Positions 25,101-30,990 of a stretch of DNA of 33,079 nucleotides are shown here, in pieces (within the stretch, counting starts at the first letter, position 1; the number at the start of each line of letters is the position of its first letter). Below the pieces are notes generated by a model. It was not told where the DNA came from. It did no database searches and saw nothing but the letters and a program-made list of their open reading frames with translations. The stretch covers positions 1 through 33,079 of the forward strand of contig REDG01000059.1 in assembly GCA_007693605.1 (NCBI GenBank). Direction: 5' to 3'. A program made the translations under genes and the position numbers. This DNA is from Bradymonadales bacterium (GTDB taxonomy: Bacteria > Bdellovibrionota > UBA2394).

Positions 25101-27209
25101 CAAGAGATTCTGAGTGAGGTCAGAGAAGCTGTGCATCATGGCATCGAGCAAGCCCATTCGATTTTGAGGTCAACAGCACGAGGAGCCGATGCGATTTTTG
25201 CCAGTCAAATGAGGCAGGACTGGAACGAACTGACTTTAGAGGCCATTGTCGAAAAGACTATTAAGAAATTCGGAAGCCTAGAGAGAAGACCAGCGGAGAC
25301 CGACGCGGCATACAATAACAGGATCGCGGAAGCTCGAGATTTTTTGAATCAGCATCATGTTGACAGCATTTTGGCCATGACTCTTGAGGGGAGGGCTTAT
25401 CTTGCTCAGCTTCGAGATCTAGTCTTGTTGCGAGAGAGAGGCGAGATCGAGAGCTGGGTTATTCGAGGAGTGGACCATCTCGCATTGACTCCTGACGCTA
25501 GAGTTTTTGAAGCCCTCTTCTTTAAAAATATGACCGGTGAAATCTCGGCTCAGGCGGTTCGCGGAGGAGAAAATCTCTTAGGCCTTAGGGTGCCCGCTTT
25601 TCAAAGGGGAGCGTTGATTGAACGGATTGAAGGGGCCAGCCCTCGTCAGATGCGAGACAGAGTGAGTATTGGAGAGCAAGGAAACCAGCTTGTGGGAGAA
25701 TTTTTTCCACTCGAGATGCGTTGGGTAGATTCTCGACGAGGCTTTGAGCTGACCTATCGGGGCTCTTCTGACAATTTTAAAATTGAATTTGGCGCGCAGG
25801 GAGAGGTTTTCATTCAGGTCCGTACAAGATCGGGAGAGATAAAGCTCGAAATGCGAGATGAAACGGTTTTTCTTCAAAGAGAGGGCCGACTCCCCCACGA
25901 GTTGGGCTGGAGAGAGGCCGAGCTGATGCCCGTTCTGAAAGAGATGAATTTGCAGGCAGGGCCCGGATTTGTTGGCAGGCTTAAAGAGCTATTCTCGGGG
26001 GCCCCTCGTTTTAAACGATCGCTTCCTCCCTACCAGCAAGAGCCAGGCTTGAGCCTGCCTGAGAGAATGTTCGTTCATTTGAATCCGAGACAGACGCGCC
26101 GAGCGGCCAGGCTTTTGAACCGAGAGGAGCTCGGATGGACAGATCGCCTTGCGGAGTCTCTGACGGGTCGGCTTGGAGGCCTAAGTGTTCGTGAGCGAAT
26201 CGAATTCGAAAGAATCATTGAGACGATGAAGAACCCCGATGCCTCGGGTTTTAAGACGAGCTTTCATGGGGAGTTCAAGTGGATGGGCCGCAGAGTCAGT
26301 GGAGAGATTACGGTAGAGGTTCGAGGCCGAACGGTGAGGACGATTTTTCCAGATGGCTCTGAGGTTGTTCGTTTTAAATTGGATCAGGCTCCCGCGACTT
26401 CAAGAGCAGATAGAAGCTCTGGCTACAGTATGGAGCAAATTGAACGGATCATTGATCAATCGGGACGAGAGGCTCGACGAGCGATGGAGCGAGAAGGTCT
26501 TAGTGAAGCAGCTTTGGAGAGGAAGTTACAGGAAGCCTTGCAACGGGAGGGCAGAGAAGAGCTTGATTTGACAAGTTTGATTCGAAGGCAGAGTCAGGAT
26601 CCTCGTCGACAAGAGGGAGCTGAAACTCCGGAATACGCCATCTTTCAGTTCCGATCGCAGAGAGATTTTTCAAGAACCTCAAGAGAGAGTCGGCGGCTTG
26701 AAAATGACGGCGAGTATGTGATTACAAATGAGTTTGGGGTCGAGTTGCGAATTGGAGGGAGTCGTCAGCCCAATACGCTTCGAATGCAGCTGGAGGGATT
26801 TCCTTATTTGCTTCGAGAAACTCCGATGATCGAGATGGCTGCCGTCATCCAAACGGCTGCGATGGAGGCCAATTTGCCGCAAACCAGAATTGTTCAAGGC
26901 ATCGCTCAGTTTTGGTCCAACCAGTTCCGTCAGGCTATGACCGAGCCAGCGAACCAAGCCTCAAAGCGAGCCTCTCGAATGACACAAGAAGAAATCAACA
27001 ACAATCTTAAACTTCTTCAGATTCACTCCAACGAGTGGCGGCTGGTGACGACGGATGCTAGACTTCGACTCATTGAGACCCGCATGGAGAATCAGCTGAA
27101 TAAGTTTCCGCTCGGCGAAAACTCGACAAATGTGATTTTTCGGTGGTCGATTGAACGAGCCGCCACAGACTTGAGGGCTCGGGCCGAGTACGAGGCCAAG
27201 AAAAAATAG
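16128..27209 (+). CDS. Giant lipoprotein, 3693 aa, function unknown
   Basis: I do not recognise a family. The N-terminus is a lipoprotein signal: MKRHLFTVNR, hydrophobic core, lipobox LLAC with acylated Cys26, then SSEPPEP. Ser at +2 is compatible with outer-membrane sorting. Residues about 50-2070 are strongly helical and rich in Glu, Leu, Arg and Phe, with a coiled-coil-like stretch near 700-785. Residues about 2073-2145 are a charged low-complexity linker. Residues about 2480-2760 contain several hydrophobic segments (near 2485-2520, 2568-2590, 2694-2730, 2742-2757) separated by Arg- and Gly-rich loops. The last 600 residues mix helices with beta-like segments (near GEFKWMGRRVSGEITVEV) and end in Lys-Lys-Lys. 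An open frame of 11 kb makes the gene certain. An AAGAAGG motif lies about 14 nt before the ATG. It is probably co-transcribed with the AAA+ gene upstream. It could be a scaffold, a surface or toxin-like delivery protein, or a membrane-bridging machine; sequence does not decide. Confidence 0.9.
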   Translation: MKRHLFTVNRVLAPLYAGLSLVLLACSSEPPEPTAEKAEPVLQKEEEDQLPEGSEEAFDDSAWEAEFQAYLEELVRAYRENDPRFADPTSPHLFGIWRMPDRLAQSAEPSLPARSSFLEPKKLDRHVSLDLLSEETEKLYERYRLFYTRLRLEVPSEDQELIEQRAEEVFSIRSSLMEVPKNDDGDDLYRVEDLISVLPLQIAVILSHYESWHRFLGENTDTQFSEVSEAPVDEGLLRFVRVSGVSDKLLAEEPPTYETEEVEIENLRDLLFALAFARQDLIASIYNLHFSFFDQLSLLMSAEQTKAWLGARSKPVSFSEMRSFSAAMASLNPLYVPEDETEISDSQKALLFHDFQERLRGRELAEISLQDLIVELEGIELDPKIRARPYRVAFQFFHSLLRSRDTDQSRLFYGRSPMELLEFRAQKAHLLESSSAVFQPEDYLDHIFNDGRFLERRRQDSRTQVEFDFEYRDWGHDDLGNPVSFRLEGLSINRFWNPRMLRQEQYQVLVARDLQPEGEPKKRAFSFQMAELLDYSFEDLLRLHFIRSKIPDFALFESNCFEFVCEEYEFIDLWPSARLQEIANQLLEFEREFGSQFEEPLQIHWQSLEEFKSWRSRLLGMQWRVRQYASNLPFEALGLGREDIDERLFFHFRQSLRLYEYVERRHLNDPRFEGFPTRPYSFRSVSELHQDLQALVNRLRVEHERARQDLAEAFERRLAPYFKEEKAFTLSSYQEDLPKRLRELRQERLKLQDELQKENLGSAKREALEARIEALSDESRMLLNYNEVLSIYVNEFNRIEESTSTALSVWPRGLDLVSIRALEFIVNNFSPQENLFNAIPFQPARNLINWIQGFQFSDPTDHLLWLYELEFVAQELKIEKLFFEKLSNQSFESFSEAPGEWTGRTGLFLTHPDSKRVRAKMLQKLREHSILATFFHGGEHDDLNFYFRVPTSIDWLRQKEEEVKALFLSQGAKLDDDHWKLLLSEAAEFVIRGQKEDPEAWQARRQQALRDLIERDLFRLSQLIQPNSVLRTSFLAPWSQQDRRTSWASTLAKLHLEEEVDYREILGLLTELFWVRIEQTHGGILRLSQDHGERVEEIRERLRVLKDQLESRDKIPDFFQDFWLIFQDLLDGDLRALAVQAASLPLVERRSADEAFLFIRDPLSFGRFSSFDFETSLIFEAEEQESPLLPWVYLRNSSVQQLWSEAQEIPERDQFQWFWRQMVERDLSFFVTPTQTREIFQQRRRNAAYFTLADIPAISAREIAPDDPHARAHESSKELRQFEQAAIGRALHEASYTFSSAFVADTLSYDQLWSLIFMQAMNNPEANRLRRLILEVSPRSSRHQLKGDNANAEAKRFMELVGLVDPGSVEEKRLIETLNREVYNSLRKSYTTLVHSWFSKAERLYRSVDRPQSGELSHGGIRQLIELALEDPDFRNILIPPPKETKNPMEQESLLSQYSVDQDTAEHILYHARLRAPASGFFASRRLRAQLRDLREFMVLSKLLMRSETGGETSFTHLLSLFLAPNLIKDLALGSSDQLIPEEILDDYKERAIKARTSALARLLDFTSEEEQLLFQELKLLPRPEFERIWTLVGETIEEFFNRVQRIETRSFVYVRERAPKRDEQLTALIRPRPEALSSLWSLVEKLKAKEAVVRRKNEDMGRLRPSEEGSLYEIDRAHRNYYQTRAFPSFDLAQEAFSLLLSDQIYQGMDLERAIRARLKGFYSYFEAANAEFRSKLPDLDHLAKILTEAHQSGRLSFDELRHQLQFILILQFDRSRRVFLSEADQDLFERVLLDERLRAQERLGIDFYLEGYLWFEFGTLAEGETRRDLVREDRREAFLQRMDEWTLLEISDQVKKIRERVPSDVFESLQMDEWIAAMESSFIFGSDFWKIESTVSDGREMKRVVNSLTATAGEATDIVDPGIPLRAPMARIDSLQIQFWTQWMKERLSGLREPWFRGLAGLDLYPGMKEGINKAHANLWHNLQENGRKFETGGLDRLGHEEFLREVFGPRFRYFAESPGLVGRVMDHAKSISRNLEPHWRSFQSLDHRETFEALGWGENWADEFLHSMLRQDEERRAARKRRAEQRAAEKSSEENSRARRLDLPQDLHAMAEELSAGRRGEDKAEPSESSQGEGPEDDLVSFLLNPGQMDSIFFRINMLRELLRLRFLDKSERTWNIGHSWPEASVEELGGEPAKEFLFQFVDWLRWDLEYFGDDSVLALDWSKFSADSLEALVHLWLERDIWTHRENSRFFTDPWLRFLPEKLYYELLPKLIESLYEADLIDSFESAYYQIENTCLDQELFEGSQGFARKLGFSLKQKSSEGLDHSPMGVREVIAADAAGCDQRWDLYTLVHELLWIHEVYRQAEQASKDPQLLNWFSHFRELIRQTRALLGANEAVHYLSGQEGGLDSQMLSLVLNFHRLQEFSRHYELNLDHLNVGMTRLAEFQFGILLGDYSELFEQLERQERPLWQKAVGVLGEGAMGAAEFIYESASFVLVGLPYFIGETAAVIFTQAFLSEEQLLSLMGSFGAWEEGAEGLYSKQLPWYDPRRYSLWRMENVQDFGRFSGLLAANVTMTRFFTAGLTTRIGGLPKEAATTGTQALVVSSSRRTFQSPALPAAEARSGGRLSQLQQRLGSTRVGQATGRSWSRFESVMTRPFYMFHRPPNVAGMGSISAIRDLSMAGLPLSSGRILLGMRAASAGQMGAMVAVHSTALVTLMGLPAFFHGEGGAYLRAFPEHLGTTMALITTLMLSHRQLHSLSRRHPAFAYANFGMSRGLLAYIMKEAMVSGGEVMNHWWKTENWAYDFVENLIYPLLGQLIEIELEAFERNEGWLYEGIEFEKLSESDWEREDIQKAWDQYQEHRFKRQEFFSHLALISWLMAAPRIGDLSERMRRSESQRSVNIVQSLFPRTTQPTRDQVVAAARNFTLQEARIHLARDKNLTPKEVMPEAVSRSTELHLKLFGEGALLKAMNQIAISGYGRRLSARERQEILSEVREAVHHGIEQAHSILRSTARGADAIFASQMRQDWNELTLEAIVEKTIKKFGSLERRPAETDAAYNNRIAEARDFLNQHHVDSILAMTLEGRAYLAQLRDLVLLRERGEIESWVIRGVDHLALTPDARVFEALFFKNMTGEISAQAVRGGENLLGLRVPAFQRGALIERIEGASPRQMRDRVSIGEQGNQLVGEFFPLEMRWVDSRRGFELTYRGSSDNFKIEFGAQGEVFIQVRTRSGEIKLEMRDETVFLQREGRLPHELGWREAELMPVLKEMNLQAGPGFVGRLKELFSGAPRFKRSLPPYQQEPGLSLPERMFVHLNPRQTRRAARLLNREELGWTDRLAESLTGRLGGLSVRERIEFERIIETMKNPDASGFKTSFHGEFKWMGRRVSGEITVEVRGRTVRTIFPDGSEVVRFKLDQAPATSRADRSSGYSMEQIERIIDQSGREARRAMEREGLSEAALERKLQEALQREGREELDLTSLIRRQSQDPRRQEGAETPEYAIFQFRSQRDFSRTSRESRRLENDGEYVITNEFGVELRIGGSRQPNTLRMQLEGFPYLLRETPMIEMAAVIQTAAMEANLPQTRIVQGIAQFWSNQFRQAMTEPANQASKRASRMTQEEINNNLKLLQIHSNEWRLVTTDARLRLIETRMENQLNKFPLGENSTNVIFRWSIERAATDLRARAEYEAKKK

Positions 27210-27271
27210 AGATAAGAATTTCTAAAATTTTGATCGCCAAAGACCATTCTCTATGGGGGGATGGGCCTGAG

Positions 27272-28078
27272 ATGAGTAAGAGTCTTGAACAGCTTCTCCT
27301 GAGCATCGCGAGCTTTGAGCGAGCGCATTTTTTTCGACTTTGGAATCAAGCCGCTCGTTCTGAAGAGGGTCTTTCATGGAAAGAAAAGTTAGAATTCGTC
27401 TTGGAGCATGGGGATTTTTCAGATCGATCGATCGGCCTGCCCCCTTCGGTGAGCTTTGTTTCGATTCTGTCGCCTGACTATCCCGTTTTTTTAAGAGAGC
27501 TCCCTCAGCCACCGCTTGGATTGTTTGTGATGGGCCAGCTCGGCGACACGGCCTTGCTGGCCGTGATCGGCTCTCGAAAGCCCAGCCCCTATAGCTTGCG
27601 AATGACCCGCGCTTGCGTGAACGATGCGGTCTCGAAAGGCTACTCTATTGTGAGTGGAGGAGCCTACGGAGTCGATATTGAGGCGCATCGATCGGCACTC
27701 GATTGCGGGGGAAAAACTTGGGTGGTGTTGGGCTCCGGCTTTCAGCATCTCTACCCAAAAAAGCATGAGATGGTCTTCAACGAAGTCTTGAGAGCCGGTG
27801 GGGCGCTCATTTCTGAGTACCCCCCATTTTTGGAGCCCCAGGCTCGTTTCTTTCCGGAGAGGAACCGGTTGATCGCCGCTTTAAGTGATCGGCTTTTGTT
27901 AGTTCAGGCTCATCTTCGAAGCGGTTCGATGAGCACGGCCAGAGCCGCCTTAGACTTAGGCAAAGAGGTGGAGGTGATTCGCCCTCCCTTGGGCGATGAG
28001 AATTTTGCCGGCAGTGCGGCTTTAATCGATGCAGGGGCCAGAGCGATCTCAGGCCCACAGGACCTTTACTCCAGATAG
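27272..28078 (+). CDS. dprA: DNA-processing protein DprA/Smf, short form
   Basis: Binds incoming single-stranded DNA and loads RecA during transformation. From ATG 27272 it is 268 aa; the frame stays open to a TTG at 27230. The Rossmann-like core is clear: IGSRKPSPYS near 99-108, SGGAYGVDIEAHRSAL (128-143), VLGSGFQHLYP (152-162), ALISEYPP, FFPERNRLIAALSD (193-206) and LRSGSMSTARAALDLGKEVEV (from about 215). The C-terminal DML1-like winged helix found in many DprA proteins is missing; the chain ends just after the core at GPQDLYSR. The N-terminal SAM-like region is short. Its 3' end overlaps the convergent gene by 13 bp. It starts 62 bp after the giant lipoprotein gene. Family is certain; competence function is inferred. 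Confidence 0.93.
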   Translation: MSKSLEQLLLSIASFERAHFFRLWNQAARSEEGLSWKEKLEFVLEHGDFSDRSIGLPPSVSFVSILSPDYPVFLRELPQPPLGLFVMGQLGDTALLAVIGSRKPSPYSLRMTRACVNDAVSKGYSIVSGGAYGVDIEAHRSALDCGGKTWVVLGSGFQHLYPKKHEMVFNEVLRAGGALISEYPPFLEPQARFFPERNRLIAALSDRLLLVQAHLRSGSMSTARAALDLGKEVEVIRPPLGDENFAGSAALIDAGARAISGPQDLYSR

Positions 28079-28845
28079 CGAACTTCGGCTCGGTCGGTTT
28101 TGAAAGTAGAGCCAGGCTCGAAACTTCCTTCGCTTGACAGTGTGTAGGCCGTGGCAAAGTTCTCGGTCAGATTGACCACGACCAAGGTCGCAATCGGAAT
28201 CTCAACCGCGCTCGAACCCCTTCCGGTTTCGGTCGCTCGTCGGTAGATCACAAGACGATCGTTCAAACGAAGCCCATGTTTTGAGCCACGGTTTAAGAAA
28301 CTCAATTCGAATGATCCGATAATGCCGGTGTCTTCGGCTCCTGCCATCACAATGCCCCGAATGTCAGATTCGGGTTCGCGCGCTTGTACGGATTGGGTGT
28401 TGGCTCGATAGGGGATCAACTGGTCACCTCGTTGAACATCATCAGACACATTGTAAACCACGGCCTCGACGGCATCTTCAAAGACTCGTGTGATTCGAAG
28501 AAAACCTCGAATCGCAAATCGCTTTGCACCGGCCGAGCCACGAGAACGAACAGAAGAGATTCGTCCCAGGTCTCTAATGATCGTGAAGCGATCTCCGACA
28601 GAGGCTGGGTCGTTCATTCGAACATAGACCCGATCTCGTTCAGTCAGGTACTCGGCCTGACGAAAAGCGTCGATAATCTCTCCGACAGGGTTGAGCGATT
28701 GATCCACAAAGTAATCGACTCTTACGGCCACATCTTTCGAAACATTCGACAGCCGGTCAATCTTTTCTAGCTCTGCAAAACTCTCGCGACCCACGAGCAC
28801 AAGCCCAAAAACGCTAAGAGCCAAAATCAAGTTCTTCTGAAGCAT
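28066..28845 (-). CDS. Uncharacterised secreted beta-rich protein
   Basis: The 259-aa product has a Sec signal peptide (MLQKNLILALSVFGLVLVG, cleavage near SFA/EL) and should be periplasmic or outer-membrane associated. The mature part is beta-rich with recurring short blocks ending in a hydrophobic strand after GD or ND: GDRFTIIRD, RGDQLIPYR, NDRLVIYRR and a final GSTFK. This resembles the part C-terminal to LysM domains in deltaproteobacterial secreted LysM proteins and FlgT-type C-terminal folds, but no LysM is present and this likeness is from memory. ATG at 28845 has AGGGGGAA 8 nt upstream. The stop lies 13 bp inside the convergent dprA. No function is assigned. Confidence 0.82.
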   Translation of the reverse strand: MLQKNLILALSVFGLVLVGRESFAELEKIDRLSNVSKDVAVRVDYFVDQSLNPVGEIIDAFRQAEYLTERDRVYVRMNDPASVGDRFTIIRDLGRISSVRSRGSAGAKRFAIRGFLRITRVFEDAVEAVVYNVSDDVQRGDQLIPYRANTQSVQAREPESDIRGIVMAGAEDTGIIGSFELSFLNRGSKHGLRLNDRLVIYRRATETGRGSSAVEIPIATLVVVNLTENFATAYTLSSEGSFEPGSTFKTDRAEVRYLE

Positions 28846-28848
28846 TAC

Positions 28849-29204
28849 AAATTCCCCCTAAACCTATTATCTTCGAGCTGACCCTGTTTTCCAATCATTC
28901 GCTCAAGATATTGAAGGCTTTTTGGGATAGAAGCGCCGCCCCAGGGGACTGACGCAAAGGACTCATTCGGGCCTCGTCGGCTGCGGAGTCGCGAGCTGGA
29001 GCTGAGATTTAAGGCCGATGACGCAAGCAGCCTTTCCTTGGACTTTTGATTTTGGAGCTCGGTCCTCAATCTCATCAGCCTCAGAAGCCTCAGGACTTGA
29101 TCTGCTAGTCTGGCACTTTCGTCTCCCGACCCCGGGTAAGCCCTTGAAATAAATAGTCTTTCTGGGGAATGGGCCAATTTTCAAAAACATGCTAAGGGGA
29201 ACCC
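28849..29204. other. Divergent intergenic region, 356 bp
   Basis: I see no well-supported gene. A 110-aa minus-strand frame with a TTG start (29177) ends exactly at the next start codon, but it has no ribosome binding site and an odd Ser/Arg-rich composition. A tandem 9-bp repeat (AGCCTCAGA, AGCCTCAGG) lies at 29077-29094. AAGGGGAA just before 29205 is the Shine-Dalgarno site of the plus-strand TPR gene. Confidence 0.4.
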
Positions 29205-30260
29205 ATGACTCAGACAATCAAGTTGTATCTTGTGGCTGCCGCTTTTGGGGGGCTTGGGATTTGGCTTCTATCGCTTGTTTTTCTCGACTCCGATTCCGAT
29301 CGAGCGGGCCGACAAGCTTCTTCGCCCTCAGAGAGAGCGCGGTCGTCTGCGAGTGCTGTAGGCCCTGAGGGAGTTCGCACTCCTTCTTCTACAGCTCAGT
29401 CCTCGATTTGGAGGGATGAGAGACTCTTTCAAGAGCAGTTGATCGGTCGATATCAGCGGCCGCTTGCGGAGCAGCTTCGCATTGAGGCTGAAGTGGAAAA
29501 AATTGGCGATCTTTTCGTAGAGCGACGCGAATATGAAGCCATGGGAATTCTTCGAGACTTGGTTGAAAAGCATCCGGATGTTCCAGAGTATCGCGCGATG
29601 CTTGGCTACCTTTACTATCGCTGGGACGACTACCCCCGAGCCCGAGAGCAATGGGAAGTAATGGTCGAATTGGATCCGAATAATGAAGTGATTCGAGTTC
29701 GCCTGGCCGACGCCCTGATGGTGCTTGGGGAGTCATCGGCTGCCCGAGAACATCTTCAGTTTTTGCTAAGTAGAAATCCAGGAAACGAGGGTGGGGTTTT
29801 AGGCATGTGGACCTTGATGGACTTCGAGTCTGGCCCAGACGCGGCCCTTCGGTTTGTGGAGTCTCATTATCAGGCGAATCGGAATGAGGCGGGGGCCGCC
29901 AGCGCGTATGGCCAGGCCCTCTTGAGGGCCGGCCAGTTGGATCGGGCCGAACAGGTGCTTCAGAGAAGTTTAGAGAGAAACCCCAATCATTTTAGTAGTC
30001 TCTACCAGCTGTCCTCTTTAAAGGCTCAGGCCGGGAACTTTTCAGAAGCGAGCCGCTACGCCCTGCAGGCCTATCGTGCGGCCCAAACGCCAGCGGACCG
30101 AGACGCCGTGGCCTCTCTTCATACCGAGAGCCTCATTCAAGAGGGGCGATTCGATGAGTATGTCGACTTTTTGGAGCTTCGAGTGGCTGAAAATCCGAAT
30201 GATATCGGACTTCAGGCCCAGCTCGTCAGGGCAAGAAATTTGCGGAATCAATTTCAGTAG
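29205..30260 (+). CDS. Membrane-anchored TPR protein
   Basis: Probable protein-interaction scaffold facing the periplasm. The 351-aa product has one N-terminal hydrophobic helix (about 6-27) that works as an uncleaved anchor. A Ser/Arg/Gly-rich linker follows (30-70). Tetratricopeptide repeats run from about residue 95 to the end. Recognisable units include the ones around LGYLYYRWDDYPRAREQWEV, LADALMVLGESSAAREHLQF, YGQALLRAGQLDRAEQVLQR and LSSLKAQAGNFSEASRYALQ. The ATG has AGGGG 5-6 nt upstream. No enzymatic motif is visible. It is divergent from the secreted protein gene at 28066; partners cannot be named from sequence. Confidence 0.88.
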   Translation: MTQTIKLYLVAAAFGGLGIWLLSLVFLDSDSDRAGRQASSPSERARSSASAVGPEGVRTPSSTAQSSIWRDERLFQEQLIGRYQRPLAEQLRIEAEVEKIGDLFVERREYEAMGILRDLVEKHPDVPEYRAMLGYLYYRWDDYPRAREQWEVMVELDPNNEVIRVRLADALMVLGESSAAREHLQFLLSRNPGNEGGVLGMWTLMDFESGPDAALRFVESHYQANRNEAGAASAYGQALLRAGQLDRAEQVLQRSLERNPNHFSSLYQLSSLKAQAGNFSEASRYALQAYRAAQTPADRDAVASLHTESLIQEGRFDEYVDFLELRVAENPNDIGLQAQLVRARNLRNQFQ

Positions 30261-30357
30261 GGGGGCTTCCGTTTATTCATAGCTGTGCTAAGAATTATTC
30301 AGTCCAACGAGAGCCTGTTTTTGCTGCGTGGAACGAAAAGATTTGAAGGAGAAGAAA

Positions 30358-30714
30358 ATGGCCGAACTGAACAAAGACAAGTTTGAAGAAATGGTAAGAA
30401 ACGGAGAGATCACTCCCAATGTATCGATTCCAGGAATCGATCTTCGAGAGTCGAACTTAAGGTCGGCCTTTTTGGTGGGCGCAGATCTTAACGGAGCCAA
30501 ATTACAGAACTCCAATCTGGCTTGTGCCAATCTAGAGAATGCCAATCTCGAGAACGCCGATCTTCGGGACTGCAATATGAGCTACACCTCTTTTAAAGGC
30601 GCCAACTTAAAAAACGCGAATTTGAAAAAGTCTCGCTTTGAATATACAGACTTTCGAGGGGCCAATCTGCAGGGGACTAATTTTGAGGATACCTCGGGCC
30701 AAAAGATCGTCTAG
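30358..30714 (+). CDS. Pentapeptide-repeat protein
   Basis: The 118-aa product has about 16 consecutive pentapeptide repeats of the A(D/N)LXX type from residue 25 to about 112 (for example ADLNGAKLQNSNLACANLEN). These fold into a right-handed square beta-helix that mimics DNA or serves as a binding surface. Residues 1-24 are a charged helix. No signal peptide is seen, so it should be cytoplasmic. The length is about half that of gyrase-protecting Qnr proteins, so a gyrase role is not implied. The start is ATG 30358 with GGAG about 8 nt before it; a GTG at 30328 would add ten charged residues and is less likely. Confidence 0.88.
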   Translation: MAELNKDKFEEMVRNGEITPNVSIPGIDLRESNLRSAFLVGADLNGAKLQNSNLACANLENANLENADLRDCNMSYTSFKGANLKNANLKKSRFEYTDFRGANLQGTNFEDTSGQKIV

Positions 30715-30746
30715 GCTCTGTCTGCACCACTGATCTGAGCGCTCTA

Positions 30747-30902
30747 GCAGGAGTTTTCGAAGCATCCGCTGGGGACCGCCTAGGATTCCAAACGCCTTCG
30801 ATTCCGTTTTGCGGCCCGCTCCTTCTCGCGACAGAACCATTTACTTCGTTTTGCGACCCAGACGCTCGAAGAGCCCCATCGGCTGGCTTCGAAAACTCCT
30901 GC
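30747..30902. repeat. 156-bp inverted-repeat element
   Basis: GCAGGAGTTTTCGAAGC (30747-30763) is repeated perfectly in inverted orientation at 30886-30902. Pairing continues inward: CCG (30766-30768) with CGG (30880-30882), then TGGGG (30770-30774) with CCCCA (30874-30878). Inside lie two near-identical 13-mers in direct orientation, CGTTTTGCGGCCC (30805-30817) and CGTTTTGCGACCC (30847-30859). No target-site duplication is obvious. It lies between the convergent pentapeptide-repeat gene and fabH. It could be a MITE- or REP/BIME-like unit, a bidirectional transcript end, or a structured RNA. No coding frame fits. Confidence 0.65.
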
Positions 30903-30908
30903 CAACAG

Positions 30909-30945
30909 TCTGTACTGCATCCATCACCGTTCATTCATGTACAGA
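30909..30945. repeat. Small inverted repeat next to the 156-bp element
   Basis: TCTGTAC (30909-30915) is inverted as GTACAGA (30939-30945) with a 23-nt spacer. It sits 45 bp before the fabH stop codon and may help end fabH transcription, but there is no T-tract. Confidence 0.35.
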
Positions 30946-30990
30946 GAGTAGTTCAGTCCATGGGTTTTGCCAGATTTACCGGTTGGACCA

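Noticed and set aside
28845-29177. 110-aa minus-strand frame that ends exactly at the start codon of the secreted-protein gene
   Set aside because: It has a TTG start without a ribosome binding site, a Ser/Arg-rich composition and no recognisable motif; the stop/start contact is probably chance.
30298-30960. TTCAGTCCA as a direct repeat flanking the pentapeptide-repeat gene (30298-30306, 30952-30960), possible target-site duplication
   Set aside because: One 9-bp match within 700 bp is expected by chance, and no transposon-like ends adjoin the copies.
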